In this document: positions 10,520 through 20,128 of the stretch, one piece after another
Layout of the letters: every line of letters begins with the position of its first letter
Numbering within the stretch: the stretch's first letter is position 1
NCBI GenBank assembly: GCA_003427395.1
Contig: BFEA01000179.1
Coordinates: 862,778 to 890,057, forward strand
Source of the DNA: Chara braunii
Taxonomy: Eukaryota; Streptophyta; Charophyceae; Charales; Characeae
DNA: 27,280 nt
Reading direction: 5' to 3'
Made by a program: the position numbers and the translations under genes
Notes under the pieces: model-generated
What the model saw: the letters and a program-made list of their open reading frames with translations, nothing else
Told to the model about the DNA's origin: nothing
Database searches by the model: none

Positions 10520-11525
10520 GCGGGCTATACTATTGGGATGGGATGATGAATATGATCAGCAAGTTCTACCGTTTTTGTATACCTTGTCAAGAAAGGGCTC
10601 CTCAGACGTCAGGAGAGCCGCTTCATCCAAGGTTAGAGAGAGAAGTGGGTATCGTAGTACATCTCAACTTACTGTTTATGCCGATTGGGGATCATGACTA
10701 TAATTACATCTTCGATGCGCGAGACAACCTTTCTCACTTTGTAGATGGTCGCGTCATTCGTACAAAGACCGGCTCGGTGTTGGTAAGCTGCATCAAGGAA
10801 TACTACTTGTGTTATACCTTCGTCAAGGAATTCGTGATGGATAGGGGATCATAGTTTACTTCTCAGGAGGTGCAGGAGTTGTTGTCAGAGCACGGCGTGG
10901 TAGCCAATTATACCATGACGATACATCCCCAGGCAAATGCTCCTGTTGAGAGGGGGCATAGCGCCATCACGAACCTCCTGGCTAAGTGGACTGAAGGTAG
11001 GCCCAATCAGTGGCCAAGGTACCTGAGAGCGACATTTTTTGTCGAGAACATTACGGTGAAAAGGACCACTAAGTACGGGTCAACCATGATATGGTATGGA
11101 AGGCATACTACTTTCCCAATTGAGAGTTCCCTGAAAACTCGGAGACGTCAAGACTTAGAAACCAACCTGACTTCGAGGAGTTGCTCGATATTCAGGCGTG
11201 ACAGGTGCGTGCGATTGAGGAGAGGATTCAGGAGGCGTCCAATCAAGTGGAGAAGAGCCGCATGGATGACAAGGCTCGTTGGGACCAGTTGGCCCGCGTA
11301 CGAAAGGTACTGTTAGAGGTGGGGGATGTCGTATTGTTATATGGCTTATCCCTGGAGAAGTAGTGGTCCAGAAAGCTCGACAAAAGGTGGTTAGGGTCAT
11401 ATCAGGTTGTAAGATGTGGGGATTTCGGCGCCTACCAGATTGAGGAGCTGGATGAAACAGAATGGAAGGCTTGGGTATTGGGAACGAGGCTGAAGAAATT
11501 CGTGGCAAAAGAGGAGGTAAGATAG
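10464..11525 (+). pseudogene. Integrase of retroelement 1, degraded
   Basis: Integrase would insert the cDNA into chromosomes. The HHCC zinc domain keeps its second His (10486-10488) and both Cys (10576-10578 and 10585-10587, CIPCQ); the first His is lost at the frameshift. The catalytic core has lost its first Asp, which reads Asn at 10666-10668 (HLNLLFMP); the second Asp (10840-10842, MDRGS) and the Glu (10948-10950, APVERGH) remain, 35 residues apart as in D,D(35)E. TAG 10852 follows MDRGS. Another frameshift near 11165-11172 moves to frame 0, then TGA 11199 and TAG 11361 occur before the natural-looking stop TAG 11523. The end (RKLDKRWLGSYQV, then GAYQIEEL) resembles the GPY/F region; no chromodomain is seen. 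Confidence 0.85.
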
Positions 11526-12371
11526 ACGATCCAACTCCCTTAAGGTAGGATCCTAAGTATGTAGGAGAGGTCTATAGATAAGACGTAGGAGATAATAGGA
11601 AGGCAGAATGTATGGGCTGGATGGGTGTGCTTCGTTTGGCCGGAGCCTGTGGGGCTCCTCACAACCAACATAGAACATACCTGGGGGGGTAAGTATGTGG
11701 CGATCACTTCTCACAATCACATTGGGGCTCCTCACAACCATATGTACATGTGTGATCGCAGGCAGTCAAATCCAAGTCAAATCGAAAATCCGAACCACAG
11801 AACATGCCTGCAATCACATAAAGAATTAAACAAGGCCCACACGCTACACGGAGTCAACCTCAACCACTCTCCATACTCATACCCCTCGCTTTAGCCATGC
11901 AAGCCCCAACCTCCTGTCCAACCAACCATAATTAAATACTCAGTACCTTTGTTAAATGACCATTCAATAAAAGTCCGGGTGAAACCATAACAAAATAATA
12001 AAATCACCAGGACCAAAACCTTTTTAGGTTGAGTATTGAGGGTGAGTTGAAATTGAGTCGTAGACCGACGAATCGGCAACCGACCTGTTATCAGTGATAA
12101 CAGAAGGTGATCCTCGTAAGATCAAAGCTGAATCTAGTCCACAATCCTGAATCGACTCGTTCAAGAAGACCTGTAACACAAGACGGGCCAATCCCCAAGC
12201 TGAGTCTATAAGTTCAGGGAGGATAATCTCCATATCATGACCTCACCCAACTCATCCTGATTAACTAGGCTTAAACCTACCTCTAAGCAGGTGTCAAAGC
12301 AAAGGTAGATCCTAGCATAATCCCTCCTACACGGACTGGATCTCCCAGAATTGTCACCTGTCAAATATAAT
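11526..12371. other. No gene seen; short repeats downstream of element 1
   Basis: The expected 3' LTR of element 1 should begin here but no matching 5' copy was found. A short direct repeat, ggggctcctcacaacca, occurs at about 11650 and 11726. The inverted pair gcgatcac (about 11700) and gtgatcgc (about 11752) could close a hairpin, and ctgttatc-agt-gataacag at 12085-12103 is a perfect 8-bp hairpin. Confidence 0.5.
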
Positions 12372-13020
12372 CTAACTCCTCTAAACCCGAAAAATTTCGG
12401 CAACGCTTCCCGTAGGAGAAGTGCCTTCGCAGAGTTCGTACTAGTCCAAAAATCAGACTTTTGGATTCTAGAAAGTCAAAATTTGTCTAACTCCCTGATT
12501 TAGTAACAATTTGGGCAGCACTTCCAATAGAAGGGAGGACTGTCCACATTTATACAAAGTTAGATATGAACTCAAATATAAAGTCTGAGTTCTGTCAAGA
12601 CAAAATTCTAACCTACTCCTTTGATTTGTAGAAATTTCAGCAGCGCTTCCCGTAGAGAAAGTGTTCTTCTAAGATTTATACAATGCTAAGTTCAGAATCT
12701 AAAATCATTTTGACCCTTCAAGGCTCAATTTTGTCTAACTCCCTGAATTAGTAAAAATTTGGGTAGCACTTCCTTCAAAAAAGGAGGCTTCCCAGATTCT
12801 TACGAAGTCAAAAAGCCAACAAGACCGGATCCTCAAGAAGACAAAGTTTTGAGTAACTCCTTGGTTTTGTAGAAATTTCGGCAGCGCTTCCCGTAGGAAC
12901 AGTGGCTAACCAAGATTTATACAAGATCAAAGTATAACAAAAGATCCCAGAAAATGCAGAAATCGATCTAAGTAAAATAAACTTAACTCAGAAAGTGTCG
13001 AAATTGAAACTAACTCCTAT
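12372..13020. repeat. Degenerate 120-bp tandem repeat with two alternating unit types
   Basis: Units open with taactcc(t/c) at 12372, 12488, 12609 (slightly expanded), 12736 and 12854, with a partial start at 13012. Units 1, 3 and 5 carry a core like AAATTTCGGCAGCGCTTCC followed by cgtagg or a close variant. Units 2 and 4 carry AATTTGGGCAGCACTTCC followed by a different tail. The alternation suggests that an ancestral dimer of about 240 bp was amplified. No ORF spans it. I have an unverified impression that similar motifs occur in untranslated parts of land-plant retrotransposons. Confidence 0.8.
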
Positions 13021-13215
13021 GGCTCTAGCACGTGACAAGCAACTAAAGCAACTACCTATCAACCTGAAGCTTAGATCAGATAGTCATCCCACTCAGCCAA
13101 ATGCAAGCAAAACTACGAGGGTAAGCACTCTCACAATTCCAAGTTATTTCTCATAAGATAGTTCATGAGTCTTCAGATCATTTAACCCTTATACCCAACT
13201 TACATATGGCACTAA

Positions 13216-13834
13216 TGTTGGACCATTCGACTTGAAAACAATGCCCCGTGTGCCTTTAGGATATACACGAACAGGTTGCACTACTACTTTTCTCTTCTTT
13301 GGGCATTTGGTTAAACCATTCGGCTTGGAAACAATGTCTGACCGCCCTGAACTGTTTAACATCCAAAATTTAGTAATTCTCTGACTTAGTTCTCAAAAGA
13401 AGGTGCAAATATGGGCAGGGGACTGAACCATTCGGCTTGGAAACAATGATCAGCTTGCCCAGTCTATTTCCAATTATAGTTCGTAATTTCCCTTCTCTTG
13501 TTAGTGATATGGCTTAACGCTGGGCCATTTGGTTTGGAAACAATGCCCAGCTGCCAGTTCACATGCAAATATATGTAAAATACTTCCTTTTATACTCAGG
13601 TTATACTTATGTGCGGGGTTTTCAGGCTAAGCCATTCAACTTAGAAACAATGCTCAGCCTTAGACCAGAAATCCTCCCTCAGAATAAAACAAGAAAACCC
13701 CTTTGCATCAGGGAAACCCTCAGAAAAATAAACATTGCAACCATGCCATTCAACTTTGAAACAATGCCGACCCTTCAGAAAACAGTCAAATAAACACATC
13801 CCTGAGCCATTTATCTTAGAAACAATTCTCAGTC
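13216..13834. repeat. Seven copies of a conserved stem-loop motif
   Basis: A 21-base core, CCATT-(Y)-NNCTT-N-GAAACAATG in pieces, occurs at 13223, 13316, 13428, 13525, 13632, 13746 and 13807 (starts), spaced 61-114 bp. Bases just outside the core are often complementary and differ between copies: gctggg with cccagc (copy 4), ggctaag with ctcagcc (copy 5, one mismatch), ctgag with ctcag (copy 7), ggttaaa with tctgacc (copy 2, one wobble and one mismatch) and ctga with tcag (copy 3). Copies 1 and 6 pair poorly. The catt/aatg ends of the core can extend the stem in six copies. Confidence 0.8.
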
Positions 13835-14459
13835 CTTGATTGACCGGGTCAAACGCATGCAGTCTGCCTTCCTCCAAACTTCTCCCAATTCGTCCCCTTA
13901 GTCTGCTTTCAGTCAAAGTAAAGATGAAACTTAAGCTTCACTTTCATACCTTCCTTCCATTCATTCTGATTATATCCTGAACAGAAGACAAGAATCATAA
14001 GGACAGTCTCATGCATACATCAGCCACCTAAGAAGGGATAGACAAACATGGGTAATATAGGATCATACAGATAGAAAGATGATATACCTGATGGTTCCCT
14101 GCCTCCAGAACCTCGCCTAGGTTCCAGCAGAGCTCCCGCAATCGGTGAGTGGACTTCCCACAGAGTCTTGATGCAGTCCTACGGGTTGCAATCCCGCCTG
14201 CCGCCTTCCTCTCGTAACCAACAGACTAGACTTAGAATGAGAAGGGCAAAAAAAGATAGGTTTGAGACTATCAGATCCAAGGACGGTGCGCTCAAACTCG
14301 CGTGAGAAGGCCTTGTTTCCTTGATGCACCTGAAGGCCCCTCAATGATGGCCAAAACCGCAACAGCTTGGTCAACCTCTAAAGTCTACTATTAAAGTCAC
14401 CCCTTTGCCGGCCTCCCTATCACAATACCACCTCCCTAAGCCTCAACACCTCTCCTCAA
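13835..14459. other. No gene seen
   Basis: Mixed-composition DNA between the stem-loop array and the CAG-rich tract. Open frames on either strand are short and without recognised motifs. No terminal repeats or tRNA genes were seen. Confidence 0.45.
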
Positions 14460-14970
14460 CCTAGCCGCAGCCACCCCGTAGCCTGTAGCAGTTCGATAAT
14501 GGCCTACACAGCCGCAGTACCCCGCGACATCAATCTGCGCACCGCAGCTTGTGCTCAATCCACAGATGCAGCAGCCGTGCACAGCGGCGGTCAACAACAA
14601 TAACAACAGTCGACAGCCGCCCGGTCCACACCTAGTTCACTAGCGTAGCGGCAACACTCAGCGATCAATAGTAGATAGCGGTTTGCTCACCATCAAATGG
14701 GAGTAGCAGCCGGTTTGCGCACAGTATACAACAGCAAATCGTGAGGCCAACAGCAGCCAACAACAATACGCAACATGGTCCACAGGTACAACAACAGTTC
14801 GCCAGCATACAACATGAACCGTTCATGCCCAGCCAATCATAACCAGCAGTCGTGCCCAGTCAACGACAGCAGCAACAGTTTTGAATGCGGCCAGCGAACA
14901 CAGTAGTAGTTAGCAGCAAGGGTCTGGGCACAGCCAACAGCAGCCTGCTGCAGTAATTCGTGCACAGTGT
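14460..14970. repeat. Irregular CAG/CAA/CAACAG-rich low-complexity tract
   Basis: The plus strand has many cagcag, caacaacaa and cagccaac units without a fixed period, and frequent stops in every frame. It is probably eroded trinucleotide-rich DNA or the remnant of a Gln-rich coding stretch. No gene is supported. Confidence 0.6.
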
Positions 14971-17900
14971 TGGGTTGCTACAGAGACCAGGAGCGTAAGC
15001 GGCCTGAATACGTCCTGCGTTGTAACCCACGTAACTGCATTGTCTGTTAGCGCAAGTTTTTCAACACCAGTCCACGAGTCGCATCCCTTACTAGGCCCGT
15101 AGTGCGTCAGCACAGCTCAACAATCGGTTCGTCCTGCATCTCCAGTCTCGTGCACCACGCTCAACACACATAGTGGCGTATTCATCCCACATAGGGGTTC
15201 ACACAGTACTGCACTAAGCCCATACCAGTGACTCCAACCCACAAAGATCTCAGTCTTCCTGTAGCATTTCTGAGTCTCGATTGCATCAACCACAATTCGG
15301 GACATGGGCAGAGAGTCAAAACCCCCATTCCTTTTCTTGCCGCAGTGGTCCCCGTCAAGCCTGGGCAGACATCCAGTCTATGGCTGGACCCAGTCTACCC
15401 CGCACAACTGGCTGCGTTGCATGTCGGCCTACCAGATCAGGCAGGTTCTTACCTCGTTGTCCGCCTACAGTCCGTCGTTCGATGGGGTAAGCAGCTCTCT
15501 TGCCAACAGCAAGGCCCGCACCTTTGCTGTTCTCCTACTCCTACTTCATCCGACAGATACACAATCTCACGACGACGGCCTTGGGAACTGCAAAGTTAGT
15601 GTAGCAGCCCTCACCCCTTTCGCAACTTCATGCCCTTCTCCTCGCATTCCCTTCCTTAGCTTATACCTCCTCTTAGCTCATACCCTCTCCTAGTTCGCCA
15701 CGCTACCCATGCTTCACCTTACCTGCTAGGGGTGGGCGACATACAAGTACAACAGTCACGTTCCCGTGACAGCGGTGGTAAGACAACAATCACACCAGCT
15801 AAAGCGCCTTCATAGGCCACAAAGGTGGTCGTCGGGCGAGGCCGACGGTCAGAACGACGGGTACTAGCGGGAACACGGCAATTCGATGGAGCGCAGCATG
15901 CATGAAGCTGGGAGAATGGCGTGGCTATGAAGGCGAGCACGAGCAGCAGGCACTAAGGCCGACTATCACCGCAAAAGGTCGTGATCGCCTCGCAAAACTC
16001 GACAGGGAGCTGGCGCCTACGATCCTCGGGCCACTCTCTGCCCATAAGTCGTTCAGAAAGGGAATGAACCTTCCACTACACTACGGACGGATTCATCCTC
16101 AGTTAGCAGTGGTCGTAGTCTTGATCTTCAGGCACAACTCTTACGTATTGTATCTCAAAATCTAACCATTAATTTCTAAAACTAACCTTATAATCCGACT
16201 TGCAATTCCAAGACATCCTCTCCCTATGTCTCCTGTCACTCGATATCATCAATAACTGAGTAACCTCTCATCTTCACGCTCCCGCCATCTCCTTCCCGGT
16301 AGCTCTGCGCACCGCTCTCATCGACTAACACTTACCCCACCAAATTTCACCCGAATCCGACCTCACCACTCGATTCGCCCCGCCCCAGAACCTAGGATTC
16401 GGCTCTTGGTGTGCTGACATCCGCCAACGTTCGGGACAACTATGCACTTTCAGCTTGTCACCTTCTCTGCTTCCGACCATATCCGCGCACTCGTTTTCTC
16501 TATTATCCCTACCTCTACTTACTCTCTTGTAAAGTTGACTTCACAGTTGAATTCGCCCTGGCCCGAAACCGCTATCCCGACCCTTATTCCACTCGATTCC
16601 ATCATGAAACGAGTGGTATCTCGACTTCCTTCCTCACTTCATCCCTTTTTCTTTGCTCCGTACCTCCACCATAGCTTCACGCAGATCCTATCTCACTTAC
16701 CTCTCGCTCTACTGACTGGTTGCCAATTCTAACACCACGACTGAACTCGGCTTGGTCAGAAACCCCAAAATCGTGTCCTCCCACACTTAAATCCGATTAA
16801 AAACGAGGGAGGTAATCCTCACTCCCCTTCCTGCCCACCATCTACAGTCCGGACGCACCCTGGCGCAAAAAGCGCCCAGGTTCATTTACCTTTTCCAGCC
16901 TTCCCTCCCTCTCCGCCTTGTGTTATCGCAATGCTTGTTGGCCGGCTGCCTCACTTCACCGCCTCAGCGCCTGATGCCTGCCAGTGCAGTAGTACTGCCC
17001 GCTGTCTTGAGGACGACTTCCGAGGGAAACTAGCAACCAGTAGGCCCAGCCGGTTGCTCTGGGCAATACTCTGACGAGGCCTACTCCCCGGTGGTCCAAT
17101 TAGTCTCCCGCCCCTATGCCCCTCGTCGCCTCTCCGCATAGAACTCGTGAGACAATGAGCATCATCGGGGAGAATCAGGAGGTGAGTTAAACAGCTCTTC
17201 GCCACCTACACTATCGGGCTTGGCCGCGGACCGACATTCCGCCAGCCCACGGGTGTACCCGTTGATGTCGGGTTGGGAGTGGGTCCAAAACAACTATAAA
17301 AAAAAACACAACAAGAGCCAAACTATAGACAGGGTAAACGGGGCGGGATAAAAGGACCCACCGACACTCCTTCAATTCTTCCAACTGGGCCCGCAGTCAG
17401 ACCCCCCCCCCTGCAGAAAGCCCAGGGGGATAGTCCTACGGGACCCTCTCAACCCCTCGGCCTTTCTTGCTCCTCCAGCGCTCCTATGCAGTCGGTTACC
17501 AGCCTCGATCCCTGTATCTCAGTCTTGCAAACCCAGCGCCGTAACCTATAGGGCTAAGCCCAAGCCTGAGACCGACTCGCGCAGGACTCCCTATAACCTG
17601 GTGCTGCGTAGTGCGTGGGCTGCTTAAATGCCCATGGGCCATACCTTGGTCCATACCTGCCCCTACGGCCGCTAGTCGTCTATGCTGGTTGGCCTAAACA
17701 ATGGCGTGGTTACCACACGCGCTGCACCACACACTGAGACTTATTACTTGCTCACTTTTGCGTGCTCCCGTCACGCTCAACCGTACCAAAGGGAAAACGC
17801 GGCCCCTTTGATCTTGATCTAATCACCAGATAAACACCTGATCGGCGGTCTATACCACCACCCACAATCAACAATAAGACGAGCAATCACGCGCGCCTTA

Positions 17901-18026
17901 ACCCCTGTGCGCCCATACACTCCCTATTCTAGCTAACCATCCTGTTACTGTAGACCACAGACTCAGCCACGACCCGCGTGGTATACTCAAACCAAACGTA
18001 CTTTCCCGTCACTTGCAAAAACCAGG
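14971..18026. other. No gene seen over about 3 kb
   Basis: Several ORFs of 60-130 residues occur but none has a recognisable domain, and they overlap on both strands. Small structures include a hairpin with one bulged base at 16858-16879 (cctggcgc, five A, gcgcccagg) and a run of about nine A after ctat near 17293. A C-run lies at about 17402. This may be old, unrecognisable repeat DNA. Confidence 0.45.
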
Positions 18027-18052
18027 GCGAATACCCTTATCAGGGTATTCGC
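18027..18052. repeat. Perfect 10-bp hairpin
   Basis: gcgaataccc (18027-18036), a 6-base loop, then gggtattcgc (18043-18052). The arms are perfect. No terminator or gene association is evident; the function is unknown. Confidence 0.85.
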
Positions 18053-18215
18053 TCCGACAGCTTACCGGACCGTATTAAGCGACGTCCCCGTCGCTTCGCA
18101 AGATAAAAAAGCTACAAATCCATCCACAACTCCAAATGCTGACGAGAAAAGAACCAATCTGGTTAGCCGACCGACGCAGGGTTGAGGCCTCCAACAATCC
18201 AAACCCTTATAACTA

Positions 18216-18296
18216 TATGCCGCCAGGGTTCCAACCTGGGTCTCCATTGCCCTGACACTAGGATGCCGGTGCACTAGACATATGTACTACAGCATA
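18216..18296 (-). other. tRNA-like sequence (tRNA pseudogene or SINE head)
   Basis: Read on the minus strand, the 81-nt segment can form a 7-bp acceptor stem (tatgctg with cggcata, one G-U), a TA linker at positions 8-9, a 4-bp D stem (gtac with gtgc) and a perfect T arm of 5 bp with a 7-nt loop (ccagg-ttggaac-cctgg, 18239-18223). The T loop has G where C is expected in TTC. The anticodon arm does not fold properly and there are about five extra bases; a GTC triplet sits where an Asp anticodon might be. A functional tRNA is unlikely. No second copy was seen here. Confidence 0.45.
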
Positions 18297-18427
18297 AGTC
18301 TCAGCGGCCCCTCTAACCCGTCCTCTCCCCTTTGTCCTAGACAACCGCCGACTTCTCGTTAAGTGTCATTGGTCTCTACCTTGCGAGCAGGACTTTGACC
18401 AAGGACGCGGGTCCTAACCGAGGCCTT

Positions 18428-18447
18428 AGAAGGCACGTTCGCCTTCT
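18428..18447. repeat. Perfect 7-bp hairpin
   Basis: agaaggc (18428-18434), loop acgttc, gccttct (18441-18447). It lies about 25 bases before the AT microsatellite. The function is unknown. Confidence 0.7.
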
Positions 18448-18467
18448 TCCAACAATTCTCACAACCA

Positions 18468-18470
<3 letters not shown>

Positions 18471-18522
<52 letters not shown>
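18471..18522. repeat. (AT)26 microsatellite
   Basis: An uninterrupted AT dinucleotide run of 52 bases. It is self-complementary and could extrude as a cruciform. Perfect AT runs are usually length-polymorphic. Confidence 0.97.
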
Positions 18523-18526
<4 letters not shown>

Positions 18527-18673
18527 CAACACACCCCCTGCAGTCTAGTACAGGGAGGCTAGGTCTCCATCTTGGCCCACCGTAGCCCAGGTGATCGTGC
18601 CAGATCTACGGCCCACCGCGTTCGTTAGTTTAGCGGTAGTGTCATCGCAAGTTGCGCCACGATAGGTTTTTTC

Positions 18674-18787
18674 TCCTGATAAGCATCCAATCAGGACTAT
18701 AAAAGACTCGACTCGACTCCTATCCCATGCTGGTCCGCAGGAGTAAAACCCTCCTGGGTGGCCACACCCCTTTAAGTCTTTTACTCC
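18674..18787. repeat. Cluster of overlapping, mutually exclusive hairpins
   Basis: Hairpin 1 is tcctgat (18674-18680) with atcagga (18690-18696). taaaagact (18700-18708) is the exact complement of agtctttta (18775-18783). ggagtaaaa (18740-18748) is the exact complement of ttttactcc (18779-18787). The last two share bases 18779-18783 and so cannot form together. No gene follows, so no regulatory role can be assigned. Confidence 0.55.
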
Positions 18788-20128
18788 CTTGGCACGATGT
18801 AGGCCCGTTGTTCAGGTTATGCCGATCAGTAGCCGACACTGCGGCTGGGCCCTAGTGATGCTAAACTTTACCGTTAGCTTGGTATTCTCATAAATGCCCC
18901 AAGATTAGCACAAGTGGCTGGACGGTGTGTTGCAACAATACGGGCCTACTGCGGGACTACGCAGAGGTCTGTCACACATAAAGGGCATTTACCAGTCCTC
19001 TGTGGGACAATACAGAGAAACACGACAACCTCTCCACATTCACAAAACCAAATCACCGCCAGACTCACAAGGTCGTGACTACCCTACTTGATCAGAGCAA
19101 GAAAGCCACACATCCCAGTGACATCCCCCGAATGTACCCATTTGCGACCTCTAAAGAACTTCCAACAATGGCCAAGCAACAATATGGTTCTTCTCGTCAG
19201 ACTTTATCGTTCAAACCCAACTTACCATGCCATTAAATCTATTAACCACCCTTTATACGAAGGAGGTCTCACTCCATAGGTCTCCCAGCCATCCCTCTCT
19301 CTCTGGGATGAACTTTCATACGACCTCTTATTAAAACATCTTCCCTCTTGAAAGATGAGTCTTCCAACAAGCAAAGGACTGCCTTCTCATAAAAGGCGCC
19401 TCTACCATAAAACAACTCAAACTGGGAGACCAACTTATGAGTCTCCATTCACAACTCAATAATAAACATTCGGCATGGCAAGCATTTGAGTCTCAAGGAC
19501 TCACAAATCCCTTAGGGCTCTCACACTTTCACAAAAACAGACTGCGCTTCCTCTCCTTATACCCGGCCCCATCTCCCGCCCGTGGGCAGATCGCACGAGT
19601 ATAACGAAGAGTAGACAGTTCACATTCACCCTCATTCACAGAATGCATATCATACCAGATGTCTCTCATACATCTTTCTCACAAAACCATCATTCATCAG
19701 GATAAAACCACACATGTGAGAGTGAGTGTGACGGTCACGTACAAAGGGTAATCTCCAGTAGCACTCAACTTAGAAATACACCTAGGATGAATTATCTCAC
19801 TCTAAAAACACACATAGTGGTCGAGGTTTACGACTCGCTTGGGTCTACCTAAGTCACTCGTAATATAGTACATGATCAATCGCCTTATCAACAATTGTAA
19901 TGGGACTGCATATTGACTTTGATAGTCCAAGCCAAAACATATACACACTGATACTAAATGGGAGTCGTGCGCTGTAGTCCCTTATATGTACAACCTATAG
20001 CGTAAGTGCCCTGTATTTAATAGGAATAAGGCAAAAGTAATCACACAGCCAAGTATCCGGTCTGATATATGAAACTCCACTCTATCTACAATATCCAAAG
20101 AGCTATCTATAGTTAGGTGAACCAGTCC
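18788..20128. other. No gene seen; 3' side of block B
   Basis: On the minus strand this follows the end of block B and might contain its 3' untranslated region and LTR, but I found no LTR pair. A 10-bp perfect inverted repeat (ggtctcccag 19279-19288; ctgggagacc 19422-19431) and a small hairpin (catccc/gggatg 19290-19310) lie here. Confidence 0.45.

Larger units (their letters stand above)
4707..11525 (+). mobile_element. Decayed Ty3/gypsy-type retrotransposon 1, internal region
   Basis: The order gag, zinc knuckle, protease, reverse transcriptase, RNase H, integrase on one strand is that of Ty3/gypsy (Metaviridae-type) elements. Reading frames can be followed almost end to end: frame 0 for 4707 to about 7800, frame 2 to about 8390, frame 1 to the foldback insertion at 9302, then frame 2, frame 1 after about 10465 and frame 0 after about 11170. 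Seventeen premature stops (9 TGA, 8 TAG, no TAA) interrupt it, so it cannot make a full polyprotein. No LTRs were identified; the ends given are the first gag ATG and the last pol stop. It resembles Chara polyproteins from memory. Confidence 0.9.

Noticed and set aside
4707-11525. Non-standard genetic code (TGA as Trp, TAG as Gln)
   Set aside because: Stops coincide with Trp and Gln positions, but frameshifts, a lost integrase Asp and a foldback insertion show decay; normal TGG and CAG codons are abundant.
4500-11600. Possible LTR pair for element 1 (similar words such as atgtaggag near 4610 and 11560)
   Set aside because: The similarity is a few short words in different order; no continuous match, PBS or TG...CA termini could be found.
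12372-13834. CRISPR-like array
   Set aside because: Eukaryotic context, repeats are degenerate and unequally spaced, the spacers are related to each other and no cas genes are present.
15228-15693. Overlapping ORFs of 69-129 residues
   Set aside because: No conserved domain, several frames open at once in C-rich DNA, no supporting context.
18605-18665. tRNA A-box-like sequence (tagtttagcggtag) followed by a T run
   Set aside because: No B box or T arm follows at the right distance and no cloverleaf forms.
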